Source: Thermococcus argininiproducens (GTDB lineage: Archaea; Methanobacteriota_B; Thermococci; Thermococcales; Thermococcaceae). From it: DNA of 64,000 bases. The DNA is taken from the NCBI RefSeq assembly GCF_023746595.1, contig NZ_CP080572.1:1658530-1722529 (forward strand). Reading direction: 5' to 3'. Made by a program: the position numbers and the translations under genes. This document shows positions 16,252 through 25,126 of this stretch, piece by piece. A model generated the notes under the pieces. It saw only the letters and a list, made by a program, of their open reading frames with translations. It made no database searches and was not told where the DNA came from. Every line of letters starts with the position of its first letter. Position 1 is the first letter of the stretch.

Positions 16252-17322
16252 TCACTTTATTTTATACCTTAATAACGCAGCAATCCCTCCCAAAGCCTTG
16301 AGCTTCTCTCCGCCCTCATGTTCAGAGCTCACTATTACCACATTCCCTCTTGTCCCTCTCACAAATTCCATTATTTCTTCTATCTTTTCCTTAAGTTCGT
16401 CTTTTAAGAGTTCATCCAGAACAAGAAGTGTCTCTATAGCCCCATAGTTAGCTGCTTCTTCAACTTCTCCTAGACCATATGCAACAAGACCATTCTTTGC
16501 TATTTCCTCGATCACTTTCTCTACAAGCTGAATTTCTCTAGCAACCCTATTCTCATGATAAACTTTATCTACTGTTCCTCTTCTAATCACTTCGTAGATT
16601 CCGGTTCTTCCAGTGACACTTGTGTCTTCTATAACAACTTTTTTTGCCAAGTCTGGATAATTCTCACTTATAAACTTGTAAAAGTTCTCTTTTGTAAAGC
16701 CTGGCCCAGCCACAATAGCCTTTTCCACATTTTCTCTTTTCATTATCTCCATTATAGTTTTTGCCAGATCATGGAAAAACTTCTTTTCTTCACTCTCTCT
16801 ATCAGCATTATACCTCTTTCCCCCAAGGTTATGAACTATATTTGCTATTGTCTCAACGCCGTATTCCCTAACAACTGCTATATCCGCTTCTCCTTCATCA
16901 ATCACAGCAATCATGACTCGTGCCCTTTGAGAAGCTTTTACTGCTTCCTCTAAGCGTTCTATATGGTGTTTTTTCCATCTCTCTTTCTGAATTGTGATCG
17001 TATTGTTCTCCTCAACCGCTATTGTATGGTACTTTCCAAGAGGTACTTCCTCTCTCGAACTGTAAATTATGGGGCCAGTTATTCTTAGAGCATTGGCAAA
17101 CTTATGAAAGTTTATTTTTTCGACCTTTATTCCTAAAAATACTGGAATCGCCTGAACCTTTTCTGGCCTTAAAGAGTCACTTCTCTGGCTTTGCTTCCTG
17201 AGAGTTTTGGCATAAACAATATCATTCTCATCAATAATATGATAAAGGTGCCAGAGATCATCAAGAGTCTCCACCTTCACCTTGATTTTACCCTCTTTAG
17301 GATCTTGATGAATTATCTTCAC
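16252..17322 (-). CDS. pelA: Pelota / Dom34 ribosome-rescue factor
   Basis: eRF1-like mRNA surveillance protein that, with ABCE1 and aEF1A-type GTPases, releases stalled ribosomes. About 356 residues in three domains: an Sm-like N-domain (ETLDDLWHLYHIID, DIVYAKTLRKQSQRSDS), a central RNase H-like domain without the GGQ motif (AVIDEGEADIAVVREYG), and a C-domain (GLVAYGLGEVEEAANYGAIETLLV). The GTG at 17322 aligns with relatives and follows GGTGGTGA; a GTG at 17331 is possible. It ends directly against the convergent AIR synthase gene. Confidence 0.93.
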   Translation of the reverse strand: MKIIHQDPKEGKIKVKVETLDDLWHLYHIIDENDIVYAKTLRKQSQRSDSLRPEKVQAIPVFLGIKVEKINFHKFANALRITGPIIYSSREEVPLGKYHTIAVEENNTITIQKERWKKHHIERLEEAVKASQRARVMIAVIDEGEADIAVVREYGVETIANIVHNLGGKRYNADRESEEKKFFHDLAKTIMEIMKRENVEKAIVAGPGFTKENFYKFISENYPDLAKKVVIEDTSVTGRTGIYEVIRRGTVDKVYHENRVAREIQLVEKVIEEIAKNGLVAYGLGEVEEAANYGAIETLLVLDELLKDELKEKIEEIMEFVRGTRGNVVIVSSEHEGGEKLKALGGIAALLRYKIK

Positions 17323-17542
17323 TCTCACCACCAGATCAAAGTTTGCAGCTTGCTTTTTAAATATACAGTTACGACTTTTAAAAACTGTCTTAATTATTCT
17401 CCTTGACGAAGCATGCTTTGAGGCGACATGCAGAAGGATACAAAAAGAACTTTAGTAGTTGTTCACTATTATAGAACGCGGGTGAAGAAAGTACATAGGA
17501 TTTATTTTTAAGTATGCTGTATAGATTCCCTGGTGATTAATT

Positions 17543-18262
17543 ATGAAAATTAAAATCATGTACATATCACACAACTGCTTTGTGCTGGATTTGAGAGAGT
17601 TTGTGATAGTTTTTGATTACAGCGACTTTGTGGTTAATGAGGAAGGTGATGAGAGCATCAAAAATTATCTCTCGAATAGAGACGTCATCATGTTATTTAG
17701 CCATGCTCACCGGGATCATTTCAGCCCCTCCATGGTGAAATTTAAAGATAATGCGAGGAGCTTCAAATGTGTAGCTTCGGCAGATATTTTGGAGTCTTAT
17801 CCATCAACTAGAGATATTTGCGTTCTTTTGAAACCACATCAAACTGTTGCCTTCGATGGGCTGGAGATAAAAGCATATCCAAGCAGCGATGCTGGCTGTG
17901 CTTATCTCATAAAGTACAAGGGAGCTATCATATATTATGGTGGAGACAACGCGGACTGGAGACGGAGTGGCATGGAAGAGGAAGTTCAAAGGCTTATCCT
18001 GCAAGTATATCGCTCGAGTGTGGAGGAGATAGCTGCAAAAGTGGGGGAAGTGGATATTGCATTTGCTGATTTCTGTAAAGTGTGTCATGATTTTGGTGGC
18101 TTGTCTTTTCTGCATGAAAAGCTTAAGCCCAAATTGCTCGTGCCAATGCATTTCTTTGGTAGGATAGAGTTATTTAAGGAAGCACTGCCTTTCTTTGTTT
18201 CATTAAAAGCAAACGTATTTGTATATGAGCATCCGGGAGATATCCTTGAAGTTGAGATTTAG
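17543..18262 (+). CDS. MBL-fold metallo-hydrolase (UlaG-like)
   Basis: 239-residue beta-lactamase-fold hydrolase. The metal motif is FSHAHRDHFSP, with later ligands in YYGGDNADW (aspartate) and LLVPMHFFGR (histidine). This short UlaG-like group acts on phosphoesters or lactones, and the substrate is not deducible. GGTGATTAATT precedes the ATG. The 220-base region upstream holds promoters (TTTAAATATA on the Pelota side, TTTATTTTTAAG before this gene) and a GCATG/CATGC inverted repeat, otherwise nothing I recognise. Confidence 0.8.
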   Translation: MKIKIMYISHNCFVLDLREFVIVFDYSDFVVNEEGDESIKNYLSNRDVIMLFSHAHRDHFSPSMVKFKDNARSFKCVASADILESYPSTRDICVLLKPHQTVAFDGLEIKAYPSSDAGCAYLIKYKGAIIYYGGDNADWRRSGMEEEVQRLILQVYRSSVEEIAAKVGEVDIAFADFCKVCHDFGGLSFLHEKLKPKLLVPMHFFGRIELFKEALPFFVSLKANVFVYEHPGDILEVEI

Positions 18263-18278
18263 CAATCAATTCCGCAAC

Positions 18279-18310
18279 TTTTAAAAAGCAACCTTGTTTA
18301 TTCACCTTGA
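18279..18310 (+). promoter_or_regulatory. Promoter of the L15e gene
   Basis: CTTTTAAAAAGC at 18279-18290 is a good BRE/TATA element; the predicted transcript start near 18307 gives a leader of about 75 bases that contains two hairpins. Confidence 0.5.
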
Positions 18311-18314
18311 CTAG

Positions 18315-18348
18315 GCGGTGAAGACCGCGGGATGTTCCGCTCTGCGGA
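18315..18348 (+). promoter_or_regulatory. Structured mRNA leader upstream of rpl15e
   Basis: Two GC-rich hairpins stand out in AT-rich surroundings: GCGGT (18315-18319) with ACCGC (18324-18328) around a GAAG loop, and TCCGC (18336-18340) with GCGGA (18344-18348) around TCT. They lie near the start of the predicted transcript. Ribosomal protein genes are often autoregulated through such leaders, but no L15e element of this form is known to me; a small RNA gene is the alternative. Confidence 0.4.
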
Positions 18349-18381
18349 GAACCACAAACAGTAAAGAACGAGGTGAAAAGG

Positions 18382-18966
18382 ATGGGAATGTACAAATACA
18401 TTAGGGAAGCTTGGAAAAGCCCAAAGAAGACCTATGTGGGAGATCTCTTAAAGCAAAGGATGATTAAGTGGAGAAGGGAACCAAGCATTATTAGAATCGA
18501 AAAACCAACCAGGCTTGACAGAGCCAGGAACTTAGGGTATCAAGCAAAGCAAGGTTATGTTCTTGTGAGAGTTAGAGTGAGAAAAGGTGGACGAAAGAGA
18601 CCAAGGTGGAGAGGAGGAAGAAAACCCTCAAAGATGGGTCAGGTTAGATACTCACCAAAGAAATCCTTACAATGGATTGCTGAAGAGAAAGCTGCGAGAA
18701 AGTTCCCCAACCTTGAAGTCCTCAACTCTTATTGGGTCGGCGAGGATGGAATGTATAGATGGTTTGAGATTATTATGGTGGATCCACACCACCCAGTAAT
18801 TAAGTCCGATCCAAAAATAGCTTGGATTGCTGGAAAGGCCCACAAGGGTAGAGCCTTTAGAGGACTAACCTCAGCCGGTAAAAAGAGCAGGGGGCTTAGA
18901 AACAAAGGTAAGGGTGCTGAGAAAATTAGACCAAGCATTAGGGCTCACCAAGGACGGGGTAAGTGA
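18382..18966 (+). CDS. rpl15e: 50S ribosomal protein L15e
   Basis: Archaeal/eukaryotic ribosomal protein of the large subunit, 194 residues. It begins [14 protein letters not shown] and is rich in Arg and Lys, with [15 protein letters not shown] and the tail [18 protein letters not shown] typical of L15e. The ATG at 18382 follows GAGGTGAAAAGG; an earlier in-frame GTG is part of that ribosome binding site. It heads a short series with the COG1325 and Rpp30 genes, all linked to RNA. Confidence 0.96.
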   Translation: MGMYKYIREAWKSPKKTYVGDLLKQRMIKWRREPSIIRIEKPTRLDRARNLGYQAKQGYVLVRVRVRKGGRKRPRWRGGRKPSKMGQVRYSPKKSLQWIAEEKAARKFPNLEVLNSYWVGEDGMYRWFEIIMVDPHHPVIKSDPKIAWIAGKAHKGRAFRGLTSAGKKSRGLRNKGKGAEKIRPSIRAHQGRGK

Positions 18967-19057
18967 TCCCCCATTCTTCCTTAATTCATCTTTTCTTAAT
19001 CCCCTAATTTACGATATCTTTTAAACTTCTATTACAAAACTTCAAGAGGTGAAAACA

Positions 19058-19513
19058 ATGTCAAAACTTCAAGCTCATCATATAAGAGTCTCAACATTTG
19101 CCCACGCAACTGAAGATCCCGAAAAAGTCTTAGAAGCTATGGGAATATTTTTCCCAGAAGACATTCCTTCAGAAGACATCGAATTTGAAATACTCGAAAC
19201 GGAAGGTTACTTTGGAAATCCAATCAAGGTGATAAATGCCGAAGTTAAAAAAAGCAAAAGTGTTAAAAAAATACTTAAACATCTCACGGAGCTTTTAAAT
19301 GATGAGGATAAAGAATACCTCCTTGAAAACCTTGAAGAGAAAGTTGATGAAACAGGAACACTCTTTATTCGCCTCAACAAACAAAAAGCATATCTAGGAG
19401 AAGCTGAAGTTGATGAAGGCGAAGATGTTATACAGATCAAGATAAAGATAAAAGCATTTCCAATGAAAAAAGAAACGGTAATGAAAACCGTTCAGGAGTG
19501 GTTGAGTGAATGA
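19058..19513 (+). CDS. RNA-binding protein, COG1325 family (predicted exosome-associated)
   Basis: 151-residue archaeal protein, predicted RNA binder of COG1325, whose conserved linkage is to L15e and RNase P protein genes, as seen here. The sequence starts SKLQAHHIRVSTFAHATEDPEKV and has two alpha/beta halves. GAGGTG lies seven bases before the ATG at 19058. Its stop codon overlaps the rnp3 start (ATGA), so the two are translationally coupled. The molecular role remains a prediction. Confidence 0.82.
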   Translation: MSKLQAHHIRVSTFAHATEDPEKVLEAMGIFFPEDIPSEDIEFEILETEGYFGNPIKVINAEVKKSKSVKKILKHLTELLNDEDKEYLLENLEEKVDETGTLFIRLNKQKAYLGEAEVDEGEDVIQIKIKIKAFPMKKETVMKTVQEWLSE

Positions 19514-20151
19514 AATTTATTGAAATGGACGTAAGGAGTAAAGATGCCTACGAACTTGCCAAGGAGTGGTATGATGAGGTAGTCTTTACAAAAAAACTTA
19601 TTCTAAAAACTCTCCCAAATTTTGATAAACTCAAAAATGAAGTCAATGAACTCAAGAAAGAATATGGGAAGGTTGCACTTCTCATTATCACAGATAAGCC
19701 TTCCATAATACGAGAGGTAAAACGGAGGGTCCCAAAAGCTTTAATTTATGTCCAAGGTGGGAACTTGAGAGTTACTCGGTTTGCTATGGAAAGTAAAGTT
19801 GATGCCATAATCTCCCCTGAATTCGGTAGGAGAGATAATGGACTTGACCATGTTCTTGCGAGACTTGCATCAAGAAATGATGTAGCCATAGGATTTTCTC
19901 TTTCCCAATTATTAAGGAAAAGTTCCTATGAGAGATCTACCTTGTTAAAGTTTATGATACAGAACTGGAAACTCGTAAATAAATACAAAGTGCCAAGGTT
20001 TCTAACATCTTCTGCTGAATCAAAATGGGAAATCCGATCCCCAAGAGACCTTATGAGCTTTGGAATGGCTCTAGGAATGGAGATTCCCCAAGCAAAAGCA
20101 TCTCTGACCTTTTACCCAGAAAAAATTTTTAGAAAAATAGAAAGAGTATAA
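19510..20151 (+). CDS. rnp3: RNase P protein component 3 (Rpp30)
   Basis: Protein subunit of archaeal RNase P, which matures tRNA 5' ends; it pairs with Pop5 on the RNA catalytic domain. TIM-barrel-like sequence of 213 residues with IISPEFGRRDNGLDHVLARLA and the final SAESKWEIRSPRDL typical of Rpp30. It is coupled to the upstream COG1325 gene by a four-base overlap. Confidence 0.95.
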   Translation: MKFIEMDVRSKDAYELAKEWYDEVVFTKKLILKTLPNFDKLKNEVNELKKEYGKVALLIITDKPSIIREVKRRVPKALIYVQGGNLRVTRFAMESKVDAIISPEFGRRDNGLDHVLARLASRNDVAIGFSLSQLLRKSSYERSTLLKFMIQNWKLVNKYKVPRFLTSSAESKWEIRSPRDLMSFGMALGMEIPQAKASLTFYPEKIFRKIERV

Positions 20152-20163
20152 AGATCAAGTTGA

Positions 20164-21282
20164 TTATGCCTCCTCTAGCAAACGCGTTAAAATGCCCCAT
20201 TGTGGATCTTCAAAAGCATCTTTTTCTGCAACGATTATAAGAGTTCCATTGTGGTGCATGACAAAATCTTTTACTTTATTTAGGAACTTCATCACACTCT
20301 TGAAATCATTATACATCAGCAAATACTCTAAGCAATCAAAAATCACGATCCCTCTGCTTCCTTTCTCTTCCATCATTCTCAGATATCTATATGAAAGTTC
20401 AGTCATTCTCTCTAAATTGGTTGGGGAGATAAAGTTATCTTTGCCCTCTTTACTGATTGTGGTTATGAAATAGCGTTCCCAAACATCGGACACCTCTTTT
20501 AAATCCCTAACAAATGCCAATACGGGAATATCTTTTAACGTTTCTTTTAGGATTGTATATTTTTCCTTGTTCACTATCAGAACCCCAGGTTCTATTGTGA
20601 TTTGAGGAACTTCTAATGCTCTCAATTCGCTGAATTCATCAGAATACGTTAGTTTTATTGTGAGAGTTGTTAAAGAGACAACCAATACTGCCGAAATAGC
20701 GTATCCAATTATTGGATATATCTTCTGAAGATGTTCAGGAAGACCGTAAATTATTGGAATTGGGAAGAGGTGGATTCCAAAAAGTACGAGTCCAATAAAA
20801 AGGTATCTTGCTTTCCTTCCATATATGTCCTCTATACCCCTAATAGAGTATCCAGCCAACAGGAAAAATATTCCAGCAGTTGCATGAGAACCTGCCATTA
20901 CAAGAAAACCTTCTATTATGTCAATTATCCCCATTTTTGCTAAAATTTCAAGGCCAATGAAGTATAAAGCAAGTAGTGGGCCTATTAACGAAAATGGTAA
21001 TATCTTTATAAGCGGTACTCCTCTATCCTCTTCTTTGCAGAGTTCTACGGTACCACAAAACATTAAAACAGAAGCTATACTCAAGAAAAATCCAATTGCA
21101 TATGGGTTTAACACAGTGTAATTGATTACTGTTAAAAAGTCAAAAAACCAAGCCAATGAAATAAACAGTGCAGATCTACGTTTGGTCTTTCGATAAACAC
21201 GCAGAATAAGAGTAAACGCTAAGAGATCTGCTATTAACACAACCATCCCCTGAATAGTGGAGACCATTGAGTAATCTACCAT
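20164..21282 (-). CDS. Multispanning membrane protein with C-terminal DUF835 domain
   Basis: 372 residues. The first 220 form about seven transmembrane helices; the last 150 are a DUF835 domain (GVLIVNKEKYTILKE, FISPTNLERMTELSYRYL, GIVIFDCLEYLLMYNDFKSVMKFL), a cytoplasmic domain common in Thermococcales. DUF835 looks like an inactive RecA/KaiC-type fold, so this may be a membrane sensor or scaffold (inference). The ATG directly follows the stop of the upstream PaaK-like gene, and the ribosome binding site AGGGTGAT lies inside that gene, so the two are tightly coupled. Confidence 0.75.
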   Translation of the reverse strand: MVDYSMVSTIQGMVVLIADLLAFTLILRVYRKTKRRSALFISLAWFFDFLTVINYTVLNPYAIGFFLSIASVLMFCGTVELCKEEDRGVPLIKILPFSLIGPLLALYFIGLEILAKMGIIDIIEGFLVMAGSHATAGIFFLLAGYSIRGIEDIYGRKARYLFIGLVLFGIHLFPIPIIYGLPEHLQKIYPIIGYAISAVLVVSLTTLTIKLTYSDEFSELRALEVPQITIEPGVLIVNKEKYTILKETLKDIPVLAFVRDLKEVSDVWERYFITTISKEGKDNFISPTNLERMTELSYRYLRMMEEKGSRGIVIFDCLEYLLMYNDFKSVMKFLNKVKDFVMHHNGTLIIVAEKDAFEDPQWGILTRLLEEA

Positions 21283-22341
21283 TCAAATCACCCTCTTGCC
21301 ACGTTTGGGGTTTCCAAATCCATCCCACCCAAATGGACCTACAGGAGGAACTCTGCTCATGCTCTCATCTTCTATCTTCACTATAAGGAGTTCAGGTCTT
21401 GCGATTATTAATCCCATTCTTCCCCGTTCTCCATATCTAGCTATTCTGTATTCCTTCCCTTCTTGAACTAATGGAAATACTATAGTAAATGGGTAATTTG
21501 GATAATATACAACTTCATTATTTTTAAGCATTCCTATTATGTCTCCAAACGCATAATACCCGTAGAGGGGAATGATAGTTGAATTTTTAAAAGTTTTTTG
21601 AATCTCTTTGAGAGAGTTAACAGTAATGCCAAGTCCACTCAAAATTACGGTCTCTATGTTTTCTGGCTCTGGAACAAGAGCAAGCATCTGTGGGCCGGTT
21701 CTAATTGTATTGATTTTATCCCTTTCAAAAATCCTTTTAGTATATCTTGCCAATGGAGCTAATCTTCCTTTTAATACATCTTCTAATTTTTTTTCCTCAA
21801 GTTCCCGTTTTATTCCGTCAGTTTCCACCCCAATAAAATAGAGCAAACCACCATAGGACCATACTAGTTCACTTATCTCTTCCTGATACCACCCATATGG
21901 ACCATGGGCTATTGCTCTCATCCTGTGGTTTTCATCATATTTTTTATTTAATCCATAAATCTCATCAAATGAAACTCTTAGATATTTTACAAGAAGCTTT
22001 AGATACTCATATGCCCAGTGCCCAATTGCTCTTTCTCTGGTTGTACCTGATGATTGGTAAAAACGAATCCTACCACTATAGTTTTCTGGTAGGAAGTCCA
22101 GCCAGTTATTCCGTAAATAATTTTCATCAACAGCCAACCTAGCGTTAAATATGTTCTCAAAAACCTCATTCAAGCTTCCTTCAAAAATCTGATTTAACTC
22201 TATTTTCCCCTTCATTTTTTTCCAATAGGGAGTACTGTCAAAGTGATGTTCAAAAACTCTTCGAAGATACTCTACTGTCTCTTTTTCGCTGATATTTAAT
22301 GGATTCTCATACTCCTCGATTATATCCTTATATCTTAACAT
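21283..22341 (-). CDS. Incomplete PaaK-like adenylate-forming enzyme
   Basis: 352 residues of the acyl/aryl-CoA ligase (PaaK/LuxE-like) fold. The nucleotide loop FYQSSGTTRERAIGHW and a later IPLYGYYAFGD are visible, but the usual YRTGD hinge and small C-terminal domain are missing or very divergent, the protein ending PFGWDGFGNPKRGKRVI. The neighbouring divergent gene encodes a complete PaaK-like enzyme, so this could be a partner subunit or an acyl-transfer variant. AGGAGGATTATAA precedes the ATG. Cotranscribed with the DUF835 membrane protein. Confidence 0.65.
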   Translation of the reverse strand: MLRYKDIIEEYENPLNISEKETVEYLRRVFEHHFDSTPYWKKMKGKIELNQIFEGSLNEVFENIFNARLAVDENYLRNNWLDFLPENYSGRIRFYQSSGTTRERAIGHWAYEYLKLLVKYLRVSFDEIYGLNKKYDENHRMRAIAHGPYGWYQEEISELVWSYGGLLYFIGVETDGIKRELEEKKLEDVLKGRLAPLARYTKRIFERDKINTIRTGPQMLALVPEPENIETVILSGLGITVNSLKEIQKTFKNSTIIPLYGYYAFGDIIGMLKNNEVVYYPNYPFTIVFPLVQEGKEYRIARYGERGRMGLIIARPELLIVKIEDESMSRVPPVGPFGWDGFGNPKRGKRVI

Positions 22342-22470
22342 TTATAATCCTCCTAGCAACTTTCGAAAACATGATGTATAAAATTACACACAGAGGTTAT
22401 TAATTTTTCTTTATAGTCCAAAAACTAAATGGTTAAATACTAGAACTGCGTTATTGAAGAGGGTGATACC

Positions 22471-23742
22471 ATGGCAGGGATAGTACTTGGAGATATTAAT
22501 ACCAACGATTTGAGATATACAGCCGAAAAAGCATACGAAACTACAGAATTCTGGAAAGAAAAATTCATAGAGACAAATATTGACGAATTGACCCCCAAAA
22601 GCCTACTTTCAGCTACTGACAAAATTTTCATAACACCCCACGATTTGTACAATATAGATAAACTATGGCCCACATATATAAAAAACGTGGAAATCTTCCA
22701 CGGAGTAATGAGAACAAGTGGAACTACAGGGGATCCAAAAAGAGTACCTTTTACACATGACGACAAAAAGAGATACCGCCGTCAAGCTCGTTCTTGGGCC
22801 CTAGAATACCTAGAAGGATCTATCATGGCATCGTTTACTGCCCCATTACCGTCTTCATCCGGAGTTTTTGCGATTGAAGGATTTTCAGATGCAAACATTA
22901 GGTATCATCAAATTCCCATCCAATATCTGCGAATGAGAGATGCACTAATAAAGGAGCTAAGAGGGATAAAAGCTACAGGAATATTTGGATTAACTGCTGC
23001 AGTGTACAATCTTAGCCTAACTCTCCCAGAAGATATAAGAAATGACATTCAGCTCATAATCATGGGTGGAGAAACACTAACAAAAGAGTTAGCAAAAGTA
23101 GTTCTTGATAACTTTCCAAATGCAGTAATTTTTGATGTATTTGCAAGCACAGAAGATGGGCTAACTGGATATAGATTAATCACAAAGAAAAAAGTAACTC
23201 CATTCACCTTTTCAGACTCTCTAATAGTCCTTAAACAGACCAAAGACGAAGAGTACAAAGAATATCATGAAATTTACATAACAAAGGTCATGAAAGAGGG
23301 AGAGCTTACAGGATTACCACTGTTTAACTACAAGATTGGCGACTTGGCAAAAGTCGTTGATGGAAAAATTGTAAATGTCATAAGAGAAAAGGACACAATA
23401 AGTCTCGCCGGGGCAAAACTCCACATAGACCAGGTTATGGACATAGTTCATAGATATCCCTTCCTAATAGACTTCGTGATAATCTATCACCCACTCTCTC
23501 CAGAAAATCCAAAACCAAAAGCTACAATAAGGGTAGGATACACAGAAGAAAAGCCAGCTGGTATAGAAGATGAGATAAGAGAGTTGATATATGAGGCAAA
23601 TAATCCAGTGAGATACGAAGTAGAAGAAGCTAAATCATCAGAGCTTAGAATAGAGGCTGTTCCAGCGAAAGAGGTTAGAAAGAACTTACCTCAAAAACCA
23701 GGGAAGACTAAAAGAATTTTCATCGTTGGAAAAGATATCTGA
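22471..23742 (+). CDS. PaaK-like AMP-forming acyl/aryl-CoA ligase
   Basis: 423-residue adenylate-forming enzyme of the phenylacetate-CoA ligase group, which activates a carboxylate with ATP. Motifs: RTSGTTGDPKRVPFTH (ATP loop), IIMGGETL, DVFASTEDG (the TE motif), LFNYKIGDLAKVV (hinge region) and the C-terminal KEVRKNLPQKPGKTKR. The true acid substrate and whether CoA accepts the acyl group are unknown. Divergent from the incomplete paralogue across 130 bases. GAGGGTGATACC precedes the ATG. Confidence 0.78.
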   Translation: MAGIVLGDINTNDLRYTAEKAYETTEFWKEKFIETNIDELTPKSLLSATDKIFITPHDLYNIDKLWPTYIKNVEIFHGVMRTSGTTGDPKRVPFTHDDKKRYRRQARSWALEYLEGSIMASFTAPLPSSSGVFAIEGFSDANIRYHQIPIQYLRMRDALIKELRGIKATGIFGLTAAVYNLSLTLPEDIRNDIQLIIMGGETLTKELAKVVLDNFPNAVIFDVFASTEDGLTGYRLITKKKVTPFTFSDSLIVLKQTKDEEYKEYHEIYITKVMKEGELTGLPLFNYKIGDLAKVVDGKIVNVIREKDTISLAGAKLHIDQVMDIVHRYPFLIDFVIIYHPLSPENPKPKATIRVGYTEEKPAGIEDEIRELIYEANNPVRYEVEEAKSSELRIEAVPAKEVRKNLPQKPGKTKRIFIVGKDI

Positions 23743-23875
23743 CTTTTCTATTTTATTCCTTCTAATATCACAATTCTTAATGTCATATGTTCCCTATTAA
23801 AAGGAGAAGTTTTTCGAACAAAAATGCAAAATTATTTAACTTCTTTATTCTTAATCTCCAATACAGGTGAGGAAA

Positions 23876-25126
23876 ATGAAACCAAAGATAATTCATGATC
23901 CCATACACGGAAGTATGAAAATAAGTGGACTCATTTTGGATCTTATAAAAACGCCAGAATTCCAAAGGTTAAGAAACATAAAACAATTAGGATTAGCATA
24001 TCTCGTTTATCCCGGTGCGAATCATTCACGATTTGAACACTCACTTGGAACTTACAGTATCGCAAAAAGACTTGCCCAAGAGCTTGGATTAACTGAGGAA
24101 GAGAGTACAATCTTAGAAACCGGAGCACTTTTACACGATATTGGACATGGGCCTTTTTCGCATACTTTTGAACAAATATACGAGCATTATGTAAGAGAAT
24201 ATGATCACATGCATCTAGGACAAAATATAATCCTTGGAAAAATAGATATCATAGATGGAGAGACTGAGGAAAGACAATTTATCCCAGAGGTTTTAGAGTT
24301 CTATGGGTACGAACCAAAAGAAGTTGCAGATATTGTTTTAGGTAAATACAAAAAAAGATACCTTGGACAGGCCCTTCATGGGGATGTAGATGTAGACCAG
24401 ATAGATTACCTCATCAGAGATGCTCATTATACTGGTGTGGCACATGGAATAATTGATCTCGAAAGACTTCTTAAAATACTTAGAATCCATAACAATGAAA
24501 TAGTAGTGGACGAGAAAGGAGTAGAAGCCGTAGAGGGCATGATGGTAGCCAGGGCATTAATGTATTCCAGAGTTTACTTCCATCACACTGTGAAAATAGC
24601 TGAAAGTATGCTTACACGAGCCCTTGAGTTTGCCCTTGAGGACGGATATTTGTGGGAATTCTGGAAAATGACAGACTGTAGAGTTCTTGTTGAACTTGAA
24701 GACCTAGAAGGCTATCCAGCAGAAATTGTAAAGCGTATTAAATACCGTGACTTATTCAAAGCTGCATTGTTACTAAATGCTGATGAATTAACAACAGAAG
24801 AAAAGAGAGAACTATTGAATATATATAAAGACATTAAAAAACGTCAAGAGCTTGAAAGGGCATTGGCAAATGCAGTAGGGGCAAAAGAAGGAGAAATTCT
24901 CATAGAATTCTCTACAGCAGATCTAATGCTAACTGAACCACGACTAAAATCCACAGAAATTGGAGTATTAATGCACAATGGAGAAATAAGACCTCTTACC
25001 AAAGTTACTCCACTTGCAAATGCCCTAAAACGGAGACAAACGCCCAGATGGGCAGTGTTAATTGCATCACCCACCAAATATGTTGACAAAATAAGGGAAC
25101 TCTGGAGGAAAGTTATCTTCAGCTGA
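23876..25126 (+). CDS. HD-domain phosphohydrolase (COG1078, dNTPase-like)
   Basis: 416-residue HD hydrolase related to SAMHD1 and bacterial dGTPases, which remove triphosphate or phosphate from nucleotides. Metal motifs: SRFEHSLGTY, ALLHDIGHGPFSHTFE and DVDVDQIDYLIRDA, in that order and complete. The remaining half is helical with a family-specific C-domain. CAGGTGAGGAAA precedes the ATG at 23876; the GTG at 23867 belongs to the ribosome binding site. It overlaps the convergent HTH regulator gene by eight bases. Confidence 0.87.
   Translation: MKPKIIHDPIHGSMKISGLILDLIKTPEFQRLRNIKQLGLAYLVYPGANHSRFEHSLGTYSIAKRLAQELGLTEEESTILETGALLHDIGHGPFSHTFEQIYEHYVREYDHMHLGQNIILGKIDIIDGETEERQFIPEVLEFYGYEPKEVADIVLGKYKKRYLGQALHGDVDVDQIDYLIRDAHYTGVAHGIIDLERLLKILRIHNNEIVVDEKGVEAVEGMMVARALMYSRVYFHHTVKIAESMLTRALEFALEDGYLWEFWKMTDCRVLVELEDLEGYPAEIVKRIKYRDLFKAALLLNADELTTEEKRELLNIYKDIKKRQELERALANAVGAKEGEILIEFSTADLMLTEPRLKSTEIGVLMHNGEIRPLTKVTPLANALKRRQTPRWAVLIASPTKYVDKIRELWRKVIFS

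Noticed and set aside
17332-17542. GCATG/CATGC inverted repeat as a regulatory RNA.
   Set aside because: Only five base pairs with no context; the interval otherwise looks like two promoters.
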